From Limnobaculum xujianqingii (lineage in GTDB: Bacteria > Pseudomonadota > Gammaproteobacteria > Enterobacterales > Enterobacteriaceae), in assembly GCF_013394855.1 (NCBI RefSeq), contig NZ_JABMLK010000001.1, positions 1,755,501-1,819,500 on the forward strand: DNA of 64,000 nt. Direction: 5' to 3'. Below are positions 1 through 9,669 of this stretch, in pieces (position 1 is the stretch's first letter; every line of letters starts with the position of its first letter). The notes beneath the pieces are model-generated. The model saw only the letters and a list, made by a program, of their open reading frames with translations, did not search any database and was not told where the DNA came from. The position numbers were made by a program, and so were the translations under genes.

Positions 1-1252
1 ATGCGTAAACCGGATAACGTTTACAAATATCCAGAACTTTAGCTTTTACTGCAGCAATGGTGGCGTCATCATTGATGTTGTCCAGCACGTCACAGATCCA
101 ACCGGCCAGTTCGCGTACTTCTGCTTCTTTAAAGCCACGACGAGTCACCGCAGGTGTACCGATACGCACACCTGAAGTAACAAACGGGCTTCTTGGATCG
201 TTTGGTACGCTGTTTTTGTTTACTGTGATGTTTGCTCTGCCTAAAGCAGCATCAGCATCTTTACCGGTGATATCTTTATCCACCAGATCCAGTAGCATCA
301 GGTGGTTTTCAGTTCCACCAGAAACAATCTTATATCCGCGAGATTTAAATACTTCCACCATCGCTTTTGCGTTTTTAGCAACTTGCTGCTGGTAAGTTTT
401 AAACTCAGGCTCCATGGCTTCTTTTAACGCTACCGCTTTTGCTGCAATCACGTGCATTAACGGACCGCCCTGACCACCCGGGAATACCGCAGAGTTCAGT
501 TTTTTATACAGCTCTTCATCACCGCCTTTCGCTAAAATCAGGCCGCCACGAGGACCCGCTAACGTTTTATGCGTAGTGGTAGTGACTACATGAGCATGAG
601 GAACCGGGTTTGGATAGACATCAGCAGCAATCAGACCTGCAACGTGAGCCATATCAACAAACAGGTAAGCACCAATTTTATCTGCAATTTCACGCATTTT
701 TGCCCAGTCAACGATACCGGAATAGGCAGAGAAGCCACCGATAATCATTTTTGGTTTGTGAATTTCAGCCTGACGAGCCAGATCGTTATAGTCAATCTGA
801 CCACTCTCATCAATACCATAAGGGACGATGTTATATAACTTACCGGAAAAGTTAACTGGTGAACCGTGGGTCAGGTGACCGCCGTGTGCCAGATTCATCC
901 CCAGTACGGTATCTCCCGGATTCAGTAACGCCATATAAACTGCAGAGTTAGCCTGTGAACCTGAATGTGGTTGCACGTTAGCATAGTCAGCACCAAACAG
1001 CTCTTTGGCACGATCGATAGCTAACTGCTCAACAATATCAACATACTCACAGCCGCCGTAATAACGCTTACCCGGGTACCCTTCGGCATATTTATTGGTT
1101 AATTGAGTTCCCTGAGCCTGCATTACGCGTGGGCTGGTATAGTTTTCAGAAGCAATCAACTCGATATGCTCTTCCTGGCGAACATTCTCTTTTTGTATGG
1201 CCTGCCATAATTCGGCATCATAATCGGCAATGTTCATGTCTCGCTTTAACAT
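1..1252 (-). CDS. glyA: Serine hydroxymethyltransferase (stop codon cut off by window edge)
   Basis: GlyA is a cytoplasmic PLP enzyme that converts serine and tetrahydrofolate to glycine and methylene-THF, the main source of one-carbon units. Read on the minus strand from ATG at 1252, the frame gives 417 residues, the usual enterobacterial length. It begins [16 protein letters not shown] and ends [10 protein letters not shown], nearly identical in style to E. coli GlyA. The PLP-lysine motif [14 protein letters not shown] is present. Only the stop codon lies outside the window. It is divergent from hmp, and a PurR palindrome lies about 110 bp upstream of the start, as expected for a PurR-regulated glyA. 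Confidence 0.97.
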   Translation of the reverse strand, partial: MLKRDMNIADYDAELWQAIQKENVRQEEHIELIASENYTSPRVMQAQGTQLTNKYAEGYPGKRYYGGCEYVDIVEQLAIDRAKELFGADYANVQPHSGSQANSAVYMALLNPGDTVLGMNLAHGGHLTHGSPVNFSGKLYNIVPYGIDESGQIDYNDLARQAEIHKPKMIIGGFSAYSGIVDWAKMREIADKIGAYLFVDMAHVAGLIAADVYPNPVPHAHVVTTTTHKTLAGPRGGLILAKGGDEELYKKLNSAVFPGGQGGPLMHVIAAKAVALKEAMEPEFKTYQQQVAKNAKAMVEVFKSRGYKIVSGGTENHLMLLDLVDKDITGKDADAALGRANITVNKNSVPNDPRSPFVTSGVRIGTPAVTRRGFKEAEVRELAGWICDVLDNINDDATIAAVKAKVLDICKRYPVYA

Positions 1253-1360
1253 CCGCATCTCCTGAGTAAGCTAATTAACTGGTAAAGGTGCAACTAAGTA
1301 CAACATCGAACCAGTGTAATATGTTTTCATCTTGTTAAATAGACCCAAATTAAGGTTTTT

Positions 1361-1376
1361 ACGCAAACGTTTGCTT
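1361..1376. promoter_or_regulatory. PurR operator of glyA
   Basis: The sequence ACGCAAACGTTTGCTT is an essentially perfect PurR palindrome (core GCAAACGTTTGC). It lies in the 328-bp gap between divergent glyA and hmp, on the glyA side. PurR control of glyA is established in E. coli; use of this site here is inferred from the match and its position. Confidence 0.8.
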
Positions 1377-1511
1377 TTCATCCAATAAACAGACAAAGCC
1401 CCCATAAGACAACTTAAAACACTGTTTTCCACTCATACTAAAAATCATCTTACTGATTTAATTGCTGATTTAATTGCTAATTTATCTGCTATTTTTGTAT
1501 GGGTAAAACTA

Positions 1512-1549
1512 TTGACATGGATCAATTAAAACATGTATTTTAAATATAT
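1512..1549 (+). promoter_or_regulatory. hmp promoter with overlapping NsrR-like operator
   Basis: A -35 TTGACA lies at 1512-1517 and a possible -10 TATTTT at 1536-1541 (18-bp spacer). Overlapping the -10 is ATGTATTTTAAATATAT (1533-1549), close to the NsrR consensus of two ATGYATTT-like half sites in inverted orientation. NsrR is the nitric-oxide-sensing repressor of hmp in enterobacteria. The site sits where binding would block RNA polymerase. Inferred from sequence only. Confidence 0.55.
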
Positions 1550-1580
1550 GTTAATTAATCCCTATCAAAAGGATATGAGA

Positions 1581-2768
1581 ATGCTTGATAGTCAAACGAT
1601 TGCCACCATTAAAGCTACCATCCCCGTATTAACTGCTACTGGCCCATCGTTAACCGCTCATTTTTACGATCGCATGTTTCAGCACAATCCTGAGTTGAAA
1701 GATATTTTTAACCTAAGCCATCAATTCAGCGGTGCCCAACGTGAAGCATTATTTAATGCGATATGTGCCTATGCGGTAAACATTGAAAATTTAGCGGCCA
1801 TCCTTCCGGCAGTTGAACGTATTGCCCATAAACACACCAGCTTTAACATTCAACCAGAGCAATATGCCATTGTTGGCGAACACTTACTTGCCACTCTGGA
1901 TGAAATGTTGAGCCCCGGTGAAGAAGTACTAAATGCCTGGGGGAAAGCCTATCAGGTACTGGCTGATGTATTTATCAAACGGGAAAATGAAATTTATCAG
2001 CAGGTCGCTGATAAACAGGGTGGTTGGGAAGGATTACGTCCATTCCGTATTGCTAAAAAACAGCAAGAAAGCGAGATTATTACCAGCTTTGAACTGGAGC
2101 CAGTCGACGGCAAACCAGTAGCTGATTTTATACCGGGTCAATATATTGCCCTTTATCTGCAAAGCGACAGTCTGGAATACCAGGAGATTCGTCAGTACTC
2201 ATTAACCCATGCACCAAACGGTAAATATTACCGTATTGCCGTTAAACGCGAGCCGCAGGGCAAAGCCTCAAACTATCTTCATGATATTGCTCGGCAGGGA
2301 GATATTCTCAATCTGGCGCCACCTTATGGCGATTTTCATCTGGATGTTAAACCTGACACCCCGGTTGCATTAATCTCTGGTGGTGTCGGCCTGACACCAA
2401 TGTTAGGCATGCTAAATACGCTAAAAGTACAAACACACCAAAGTCCGGTTTACTGGCTGCACGCCACTGAACGTTCAGGTGTTCATGCTTTCCGTCAGGA
2501 AGTAAACCAGTTGCTCGATAGCATGCCAGATACCGAAGCTCACGTTTGGTACCAGCATCCTCAGGATAGCGATCTGAATGCATCCAACCATTATCAGGGT
2601 TTGATGGACCTTGATAAACTGAAGTCCACACTTAACCAGTCTGATATGCACTATTACTTCTGTGGGCCAGTGCCATTTATGCAGCACGTTGCTCAACAGT
2701 TAATCAATTGGGGAGTTAAACCACAACAGCTCCATTACGAGTGTTTTGGTCCACATAAAGTGTTATAG
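1581..2768 (+). CDS. hmp: Flavohemoglobin / nitric oxide dioxygenase
   Basis: Hmp oxidises nitric oxide to nitrate using O2 and NAD(P)H and protects the cytoplasm from nitrosative stress. The domains run globin (about 1-140), FAD-binding (about 150-255, with the RQYSL motif) and NAD-binding (about 262-395, with GGVGLTPML and the C-terminal ECFGPHKVL). I place the start at the ATG at 1581 ([11 protein letters not shown]), which follows an AAGGA ribosome site and matches the E. coli start, giving 395 residues. The frame is open upstream to 1533, but those 16 codons have no counterpart in the family. An NsrR-like site covers its promoter. Confidence 0.96.
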   Translation: MLDSQTIATIKATIPVLTATGPSLTAHFYDRMFQHNPELKDIFNLSHQFSGAQREALFNAICAYAVNIENLAAILPAVERIAHKHTSFNIQPEQYAIVGEHLLATLDEMLSPGEEVLNAWGKAYQVLADVFIKRENEIYQQVADKQGGWEGLRPFRIAKKQQESEIITSFELEPVDGKPVADFIPGQYIALYLQSDSLEYQEIRQYSLTHAPNGKYYRIAVKREPQGKASNYLHDIARQGDILNLAPPYGDFHLDVKPDTPVALISGGVGLTPMLGMLNTLKVQTHQSPVYWLHATERSGVHAFRQEVNQLLDSMPDTEAHVWYQHPQDSDLNASNHYQGLMDLDKLKSTLNQSDMHYYFCGPVPFMQHVAQQLINWGVKPQQLHYECFGPHKVL

Positions 2769-2788
2769 CCTGTAGTACAACAAGATGA

Positions 2789-2820
2789 ATGAACCGTTGC
2801 CTGTAAAGGTAACGGTTCAT
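2789..2820. terminator. Hairpin between convergent hmp and glnB
   Basis: A perfect 10-bp inverted repeat (ATGAACCGTT / AACGGTTCAT, 12-nt loop) lies between the hmp stop and the glnB stop. There is no real U-tract on either side, so termination efficiency is uncertain. Its place between two converging genes suggests a shared terminator. Confidence 0.5.
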
Positions 2821-2833
2821 AAAGGGAGAGTTC

Positions 2834-4805
<1,972 letters not shown>

Positions 4806-4882
4806 ATCAATTCACTGTTCGCTATCAGGTTACAAAGGCGGCAGTATAAATGACTGTCGCCCGGATTAAAAAAGATTAAACG

Positions 4883-6220
4883 CTACTCTTTAAAATCGTT
4901 CGCATCTAACTCATGGCGTGACAACAATTTATAAAATTCAGTTCGGTTTCGTCCTGCCATACGGGCAGCATGGGTAACGTTACCTTTAGTCATCTGTAAA
5001 AGCTTGCGTAAATAGAGCAATTCAAACTGATTACGCGCTTCGACAAAGGTTGGTAGTGCGGTATTCTCGCCATCCAAAGCCTGTTGAACCAATGCTTCAT
5101 TGATAACCGGTGTACTGGTCAACGCTACGCACTGCTCAATGACGTTGACCAGTTGACGTACGTTACCCGGCCAACTGGCGGCCATTAAACGTTTCATCGC
5201 ATCAGTAGAAAAGCTGCGTACAAAAGGCTTATGGCGTTTCGCTGACTCGCGCAACAGATGGTCAGCTAACAGCGGAATATCTTCTGCCCGTTCATTTAAC
5301 GCAGGAATTTTTAGGGTAACCACATTCAGGCGATAATAGAGATCTTCACGGAACTCCCCTTTTGCCATGGCTTTTGGCAAATCACGGTGAGTCGCCGAAA
5401 TAATCCGCACATCGATGTCCAGATCGCGATTACTGCCCAAAGGACGTACCTTACGCTCTTGCAACACCCGTAGCAGTTTTACCTGCAGCGGTAACGGCAT
5501 ATCACCGATCTCATCCAAAAACAGTGTGCCGCCGGTTGCGGCCTGAAACAGGCCATCACGGCTGCTGACTGCGCCAGTGAATGCACCTTTGGCATGTCCA
5601 AATAACTCGGACTCCAGAAGTTGTTCCGGTAATGCGCCACAGTTAATCGCAATAAAAGGCTTATTTCCCCGTGGGCTGGCGCTATGTATTGCTTTGGCTA
5701 ATACCTCTTTACCGGTTCCACTCAGACCATTAATCAGCACGCTCACATCAGACTGAGCCACCATTTTGGCTTGCTCAAGCAGACGTAACATCAGCGGGCT
5801 GCGGGTCACTATATTTTCTCGCCAGCTTTCATCACCCGCCGGCACTTTCATCACCAGCGCATCATCAATGGCTTTATACAGCGCATCGCGATCTACCGGT
5901 TTAGTCAGGAAACTAAAGACACCCTGCTGTGTCGCGGCAACCGCATCAGGAATAGAGCCATGGGCGGTAAGAATAATAACCGGCATACCTGGCTGATGTT
6001 TTTGAATTTCATTAAACAGCGCCATGCCGTCCATTTCATCCATCCGCAGATCGCTGATAACTAAATCTATCTGCTCACGACCTAAACGACGCAATGCTTC
6101 TTGTCCACTCTCCGCCGTTGTGACATTGAAACCTTCACTGGTTAAACGCATTCCCAGTAGCTTTAACAGACTGGGATCGTCATCAACCAGTAATAAATTG
6201 GCAGGCTTACGCGATGTCAT
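4883..6220 (-). CDS. glrR: Sigma-54-dependent response regulator GlrR (YfhA/QseF)
   Basis: GlrR is an NtrC-type activator that drives sigma-54 transcription of glmY and, in some species, rpoE after phosphorylation by GlrK. The 445 residues contain a receiver domain with Asp57, an AAA+ domain with Walker A GLSGTGKE (165-172) and the sigma-54 contact loop GAFTGA (212-217), and a Fis-like C-terminal helix-turn-helix (NVTHAARMAGRNRTEFYKLL). It is the last gene of the glrK-qseG-glrR operon. Two GlrR boxes and a sigma-54 promoter lie upstream of the operon at glmY. Confidence 0.95.
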   Translation of the reverse strand: MTSRKPANLLLVDDDPSLLKLLGMRLTSEGFNVTTAESGQEALRRLGREQIDLVISDLRMDEMDGMALFNEIQKHQPGMPVIILTAHGSIPDAVAATQQGVFSFLTKPVDRDALYKAIDDALVMKVPAGDESWRENIVTRSPLMLRLLEQAKMVAQSDVSVLINGLSGTGKEVLAKAIHSASPRGNKPFIAINCGALPEQLLESELFGHAKGAFTGAVSSRDGLFQAATGGTLFLDEIGDMPLPLQVKLLRVLQERKVRPLGSNRDLDIDVRIISATHRDLPKAMAKGEFREDLYYRLNVVTLKIPALNERAEDIPLLADHLLRESAKRHKPFVRSFSTDAMKRLMAASWPGNVRQLVNVIEQCVALTSTPVINEALVQQALDGENTALPTFVEARNQFELLYLRKLLQMTKGNVTHAARMAGRNRTEFYKLLSRHELDANDFKE

Positions 6221-6249
6221 ATCAACTAAACTCCTTAATAACGGCTGGT

Positions 6250-7326
6250 CTATTTTTTCTCTGCTGCTGGAGTATCTACTTTAGCCGGAGCAGCTGTTGC
6301 CGGTGGCTGTGCTGGTTTAGCACTCTCTTTTTCTGCTTTACTCTGAGGCGCTGCTGGTTTATCTACTGCGGGTGCGGCGGTTTTTGCAGGCTCCGCAGGT
6401 TTCTCACTCACAGCAGGCTTAGCCTCTGGTGCAGGTTTAGCTTCTGGCGTAGATTTTGCGGGCTCAACCGCTTTTTCGTTTGCTGCTGGTTTAGCATCGG
6501 GAGCTACTTTCTGAGCTGCTGACGCTGGCTGCGTTACCCCTGCTGGCTTTTCTGGCACCACCGGAGGTGGCGGAATAATAACGGGTGCAGGTTCAACTTT
6601 TGCGCCACTACCGATAGTGCTATCGGCCGGAAGATTTTTACGTGATGAGAGCTGACGTTCAATATCGGTCAGGTTCTCCAGCTTGCGCGTCATTTCATTA
6701 AGCTGATGTTTGGTATCCTGTAACTGAGCGTGCAGCGCGTCCATTTGTGTATCATTACTTTCTTTTTGGCGCTGATGGCGAACTCTTTCATCCGACAGGC
6801 TAAGTTCCATGGACTGTTCATCAGTCCAGAGTTGAATCAGAGAATAGACGGTATCCGGATACATGGAACGGTAATTCTTTAGCTGTTCCAGTGAACGTCG
6901 ACGTTCTGAATTATTGACCTCAACCCGGGACAACAAGACGGCGCGCTTCATTACACCATCCCAGGTTGTCGTTTCGTATTCAGCGGATTGAGCCTGAGCC
7001 CGGGAAGCCGGAAGCGCCTGAGAACAGGTAATCAGGCGTAGCCAATATAATGAGTTAGCATAAGTTTCATTATCCTGAGCTTTCCAGATATTACCGTCAC
7101 AACTCACTCGTGAATAATCACTGACTTTACGATTTGGCGTTTCATAGCGGATTTCACCCGATGCACTTTCAGTAAACGACTGATAGCTACATCCGGCCAA
7201 CATTACAGGCAACATAAAAACAGAAAGCGTTAATACTTTCTGCCATCGGCCCGTCACCCCGTGCGTATTCACCGGGCTAAGCGTAGAATGATAATTTAAA
7301 TCTTGTTTGGTAAACCTTTTAGGCAT
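6250..7326 (-). CDS. qseG: Outer-membrane lipoprotein QseG (YfhG) with long Pro/Ala-rich tail
   Basis: QseG is a lipoprotein that contacts the sensor kinase GlrK/QseE. The signal peptide ends in the lipobox LAGC, so Cys46 would be lipidated. The conserved globular part (about 46-235) includes a coiled-coil-like stretch near residues 190-225. After about residue 245 comes a low-complexity tail of PAPE/KPAEPAK type repeats running to the end. The protein is 358 residues against about 237 in E. coli, and the extra length is this tail. It lies 6 bp after glrK and 29 bp before glrR, so it is translated within the operon. Confidence 0.88.
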   Translation of the reverse strand: MPKRFTKQDLNYHSTLSPVNTHGVTGRWQKVLTLSVFMLPVMLAGCSYQSFTESASGEIRYETPNRKVSDYSRVSCDGNIWKAQDNETYANSLYWLRLITCSQALPASRAQAQSAEYETTTWDGVMKRAVLLSRVEVNNSERRRSLEQLKNYRSMYPDTVYSLIQLWTDEQSMELSLSDERVRHQRQKESNDTQMDALHAQLQDTKHQLNEMTRKLENLTDIERQLSSRKNLPADSTIGSGAKVEPAPVIIPPPPVVPEKPAGVTQPASAAQKVAPDAKPAANEKAVEPAKSTPEAKPAPEAKPAVSEKPAEPAKTAAPAVDKPAAPQSKAEKESAKPAQPPATAAPAKVDTPAAEKK

Positions 7327-7332
7327 TATGCA

Positions 7333-8757
7333 TTACTTCTCAGCAGTTAACGGTAGTTCAATTCGAAAGCACACATCGGCATAGTCTACATCGACCAGCA
7401 GCAATTCACCGTCCATCTGACGGATACAATCACGGGCAATGCTCAATCCCAGGCCACTGCCTTTTACCGCCCCTTTTCGCTGGCGACTCCCCTGATAAAA
7501 GGGTTCAAACAGCATCGTTTTTTCCTGAGGCAGGATTTTTTCTCCGGTATTGGCGATATCTATTTGAATAGATTGTCCAACCTGACGACTAATAACCCAA
7601 ATGGTACCGGATTCCGCACCATAGTGCACTGCATTGGAATAGAGATTATCAAGAACACGCATTAATAATACCGATTCCGCCCAACAATGGCTCAGCGCCA
7701 ACTGACATTCCGTGCGCATAAGTTTAGCCCTTGCAGGCAAACTATGGGCGGAAATTACCGCAGAAACCATAACCTGTAGGTCAAGATGCTCTTTTTCGGT
7801 ACGTACGTCTGTCTGATTGCGGTTGTAGTCCAGCAATTGTTCAATCAGTTGTTGTAAATGTCGGCTACTGTTATCCAGTATAGAGACGACTTCTTTTTGA
7901 TCGTCGGTTAACGGTCCGACAACCTGATCGAGCAATAATTCCGTACCTTCACGCATGCTGGCCAGCGGTGTTTTCAGTTCATGAGAAATGTGCCGTAAAA
8001 ATTCATGACGTTGTGATTCCAGCCACGAAAGGCGTTCACTCAGCCAGACAATACGTTGAGCGAGCGACTGGATCTCCCTGGGACCTTTAAATGCAGTGAG
8101 ATTACTCAGTGACTTCCCTTCTCCCAAACGGTTAATCATACGCTCAACCCGTTTCACCGGCCCAATGATCATTCGGGTAAACAGGAAAACTAAGAATACG
8201 CTAAGTAAAAACAGCAATAACGCCTGCTGCCCAAAAAAGTAGCCTTTATCCGCAATGGCCTGCTGTAGTTTTTCACCACGAGAGAAAATAATGGCTCGCG
8301 TCGCCTGAACCATATCCGCGTTTGCTTTAGAAAACTGCTCTAATAAAATGGATGACTCTTCATTTGGACCACTGTTCTTACAGTGAATTTCGGCCAGCCC
8401 TGCCTGCTGCTGCTTGAGCGTTTTATAATAGTTTTGATCGGGGATAATCGCCGCGTGCATCTCCAGCATTTCAGCATATTGCTGACGCTGATTCAGGTAG
8501 AGTGTCTCCAGTGTTTTATCGCCCAGCACACAATATTGCCGATAGCTGCGTTCCATACTTAATGCCAGATTGGTCATTGCTTCGCTACGTCGCGCATCTT
8601 TTAGGGTCGTATTATTGCTATCCGCCGCCTGTTCACTCAACAAATCTAAACTTTTATATGCCTGATAAGCCAAAATCAGCAATGGTAATAGCACCAACAG
8701 GAAGGCCAGTAACACCAGTTGACGAAGGGAATGAGGAAAACGGCTCAATTTTTTCAA
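7333..8757 (-). CDS. glrK: Sensor histidine kinase GlrK (YfhK/QseE)
   Basis: This membrane sensor phosphorylates GlrR in response to envelope stress. It has two membrane segments flanking a periplasmic region of about 150 residues, then a HAMP-like stretch, a dimerisation domain with the phospho-acceptor HISHELKTP and an ATPase domain ending with GSGLGLSIARDC. The frame opens at a TTG at 8781. The TTG at 8757 aligns with the E. coli start (…KKLSRFPHSLRQ) and gives 474 residues against 475 in E. coli, so I prefer it. No ATG start is available nearby. Confidence 0.93.
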   Translation of the reverse strand: MKKLSRFPHSLRQLVLLAFLLVLLPLLILAYQAYKSLDLLSEQAADSNNTTLKDARRSEAMTNLALSMERSYRQYCVLGDKTLETLYLNQRQQYAEMLEMHAAIIPDQNYYKTLKQQQAGLAEIHCKNSGPNEESSILLEQFSKANADMVQATRAIIFSRGEKLQQAIADKGYFFGQQALLLFLLSVFLVFLFTRMIIGPVKRVERMINRLGEGKSLSNLTAFKGPREIQSLAQRIVWLSERLSWLESQRHEFLRHISHELKTPLASMREGTELLLDQVVGPLTDDQKEVVSILDNSSRHLQQLIEQLLDYNRNQTDVRTEKEHLDLQVMVSAVISAHSLPARAKLMRTECQLALSHCWAESVLLMRVLDNLYSNAVHYGAESGTIWVISRQVGQSIQIDIANTGEKILPQEKTMLFEPFYQGSRQRKGAVKGSGLGLSIARDCIRQMDGELLLVDVDYADVCFRIELPLTAEK

Positions 8758-8951
8758 CCTGATACTCTCACGGTAAATCAATCGATAACGATGCTAACTG
8801 ACCCCGATGGAAGAAAATAGCTCTTTAACCTGTTTCATCAAAGATTTTCTTACGCCCGGATTGTTCTGCATCTGTCCATTAAGGGCATAATAACTCAAAA
8901 ATTGCTTTCAGGCTTTTTTGTGTTATCTCGCTCTACTGCTGTATCGCAGCC

Positions 8952-8985
8952 AAAAAAAAAGCACTTAACCAAGAATGGTAAGTGC
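8952..8985 (-). terminator. Intrinsic terminator upstream of glrK
   Basis: On the minus strand GCACTTA and TAAGTGC form a 7-bp stem with an 11-nt loop, followed by nine consecutive U residues (8952-8960). This is a strong rho-independent terminator. It lies between glmY and glrK, so readthrough from glmY into glrK would be limited. Confidence 0.85.
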
Positions 8986-9018
8986 CTAACGAATTTCGTT
9001 TACTTTAGTACGTGAGTT

Positions 9019-9044
9019 CCCGAAGGACGTTTCCGTCCTTCGGG
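9019..9044. repeat. Perfect 11-bp hairpin in glmY-glrK gap
   Basis: CCCGAAGGACG and CGTCCTTCGGG form a perfect 11-bp stem around a 4-nt loop (TTTC on plus, GAAA on minus, a GNRA-type tetraloop). TACGTG sequences occur on both outer sides. There is no U-tract next to it. It resembles a small repetitive palindromic element or an RNA stability stem; which one cannot be decided from one copy. Confidence 0.6.
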
Positions 9045-9159
9045 AGAAATACGTGGATGTCCTGAGTTTTCGTCTTCTGAGTGATGGAGGCATAACCTGA
9101 CATCGATAGACCTGACGAATAACATCCATATGTGTCAATAATTGATGAAGTGTTGTTCA

Positions 9160-9345
9160 TAACAGCAGGTTCATCACAACCTGACACAGGCTGGCACCTC
9201 ACTCAACGTGTCGTCTGATGTTTGATAAGCTGCCGAAGCAGTGAATATCGGGTTGGTAGACGATAGGTACCATGGCTTTGGCATCATTCTAAGGCTTATG
9301 TAGCACCACAAATTGTGTTCTGACATAAAAAGGTGAATGAGCGAC
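9160..9345 (-). ncRNA. glmY: Small regulatory RNA GlmY
   Basis: GlmY is a decoy RNA that binds RapZ and so stabilises GlmZ and raises glmS expression (amino-sugar synthesis). Between glrK and purL, on the glrK strand, the sequence contains the GlmY/GlmZ signatures GCTCATTCACC, TTATGTCAG, GTGCTACATAA and GTTGAGTGAGG. The 5' end is placed about 12 nt after a sigma-54 -12 element. A 3' hairpin at 9166-9183 gives a transcript of about 185 nt, the E. coli GlmY size. The 3' end is less certain because the hairpin lacks a strong U-tract. GlmZ is the alternative identity, but the neighbourhood is that of glmY. Confidence 0.85.
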
Positions 9346-9356
9346 GCATAAAATAA

Positions 9357-9372
9357 TGCACATAGCGTGCCA
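9357..9372 (-). promoter_or_regulatory. Sigma-54 promoter of glmY
   Basis: Minus-strand TGGCACGCTATGTGCA fits the -24/-12 consensus TGGCAC-N5-TTGCA with one mismatch (GTGCA). It lies at the right distance from the GlmY 5' end. Together with the IHF site and GlrR boxes upstream, it reproduces the known GlrR-controlled glmY promoter layout. Confidence 0.85.
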
Positions 9373-9390
9373 CATTTAAAATAAAAATTA

Positions 9391-9403
9391 CAATCAATTG
9401 ATA
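9391..9403 (-). promoter_or_regulatory. IHF site in glmY promoter
   Basis: Minus-strand TATCAATTGATTG matches the IHF consensus WATCAANNNNTTR at every defined position. It lies between the sigma-54 promoter and the GlrR boxes, where a bend is needed to bring the activator to the polymerase. Confidence 0.7.
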
Positions 9404-9479
9404 AACAATGAATTTTATTTAAATTCATCTACTCATATAATTTAATCGTTCTGTCCTTGCGGTGAATTCTTGCCCGAAC

Positions 9480-9497
9480 CGTCTCTAAAAACCGACA
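9480..9497. promoter_or_regulatory. GlrR box, promoter-proximal
   Basis: CGTC-N10-GACA, one mismatch from the GlrR activator box TGTC-N10-GACA. It lies about 110 bp upstream of the sigma-54 promoter and 63 bp (six helical turns) from the second box. Confidence 0.6.
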
Positions 9498-9542
9498 CTG
9501 TTTTACTGCTCTTTAATTATTTAATGAAATCATATAATTATG

Positions 9543-9560
9543 TGTCTCTTATTTGAGACA
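9543..9560. promoter_or_regulatory. GlrR box, promoter-distal
   Basis: TGTC-TCTTATTTGA-GACA is an exact TGTC-N10-GACA activator box on the same helix face as the box at 9480. E. coli glmY has three such boxes; I find only two convincing ones here. Confidence 0.7.
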
Positions 9561-9625
9561 GCCTATCAGACCAATTGTCTGCATTTACCAACAGCAATAA
9601 GAAATTCTTTATTATTCATAAAATT

Positions 9626-9651
9626 AAAAAGGCGACTTTCGTCGCCTTTTT
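9626..9651 (-). terminator. purL terminator
   Basis: GGCGAC / GTCGCC form a 6-bp stem with a 4-nt loop, with five A residues on one side and five T on the other, just after the purL stop. The symmetry would let it work in both directions. Confidence 0.88.
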
Positions 9652-9669
9652 ATCATTAATAATGTTCTA

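Noticed and set aside
57-838. Plus-strand frames inside glyA
   Set aside because: Shadows of the highly conserved glyA frame on the opposite strand.
1533-1580. Longer N-terminus of Hmp
   Set aside because: The upstream codons overlap the NsrR-like site, and the AAGGA-preceded ATG at 1581 matches the family start.
9005-9428. Two minus-strand frames between glrK and purL (65 and 84 codons)
   Set aside because: They cover glmY and its promoter; RNA signatures and sigma-54/GlrR/IHF sites explain the sequence better.
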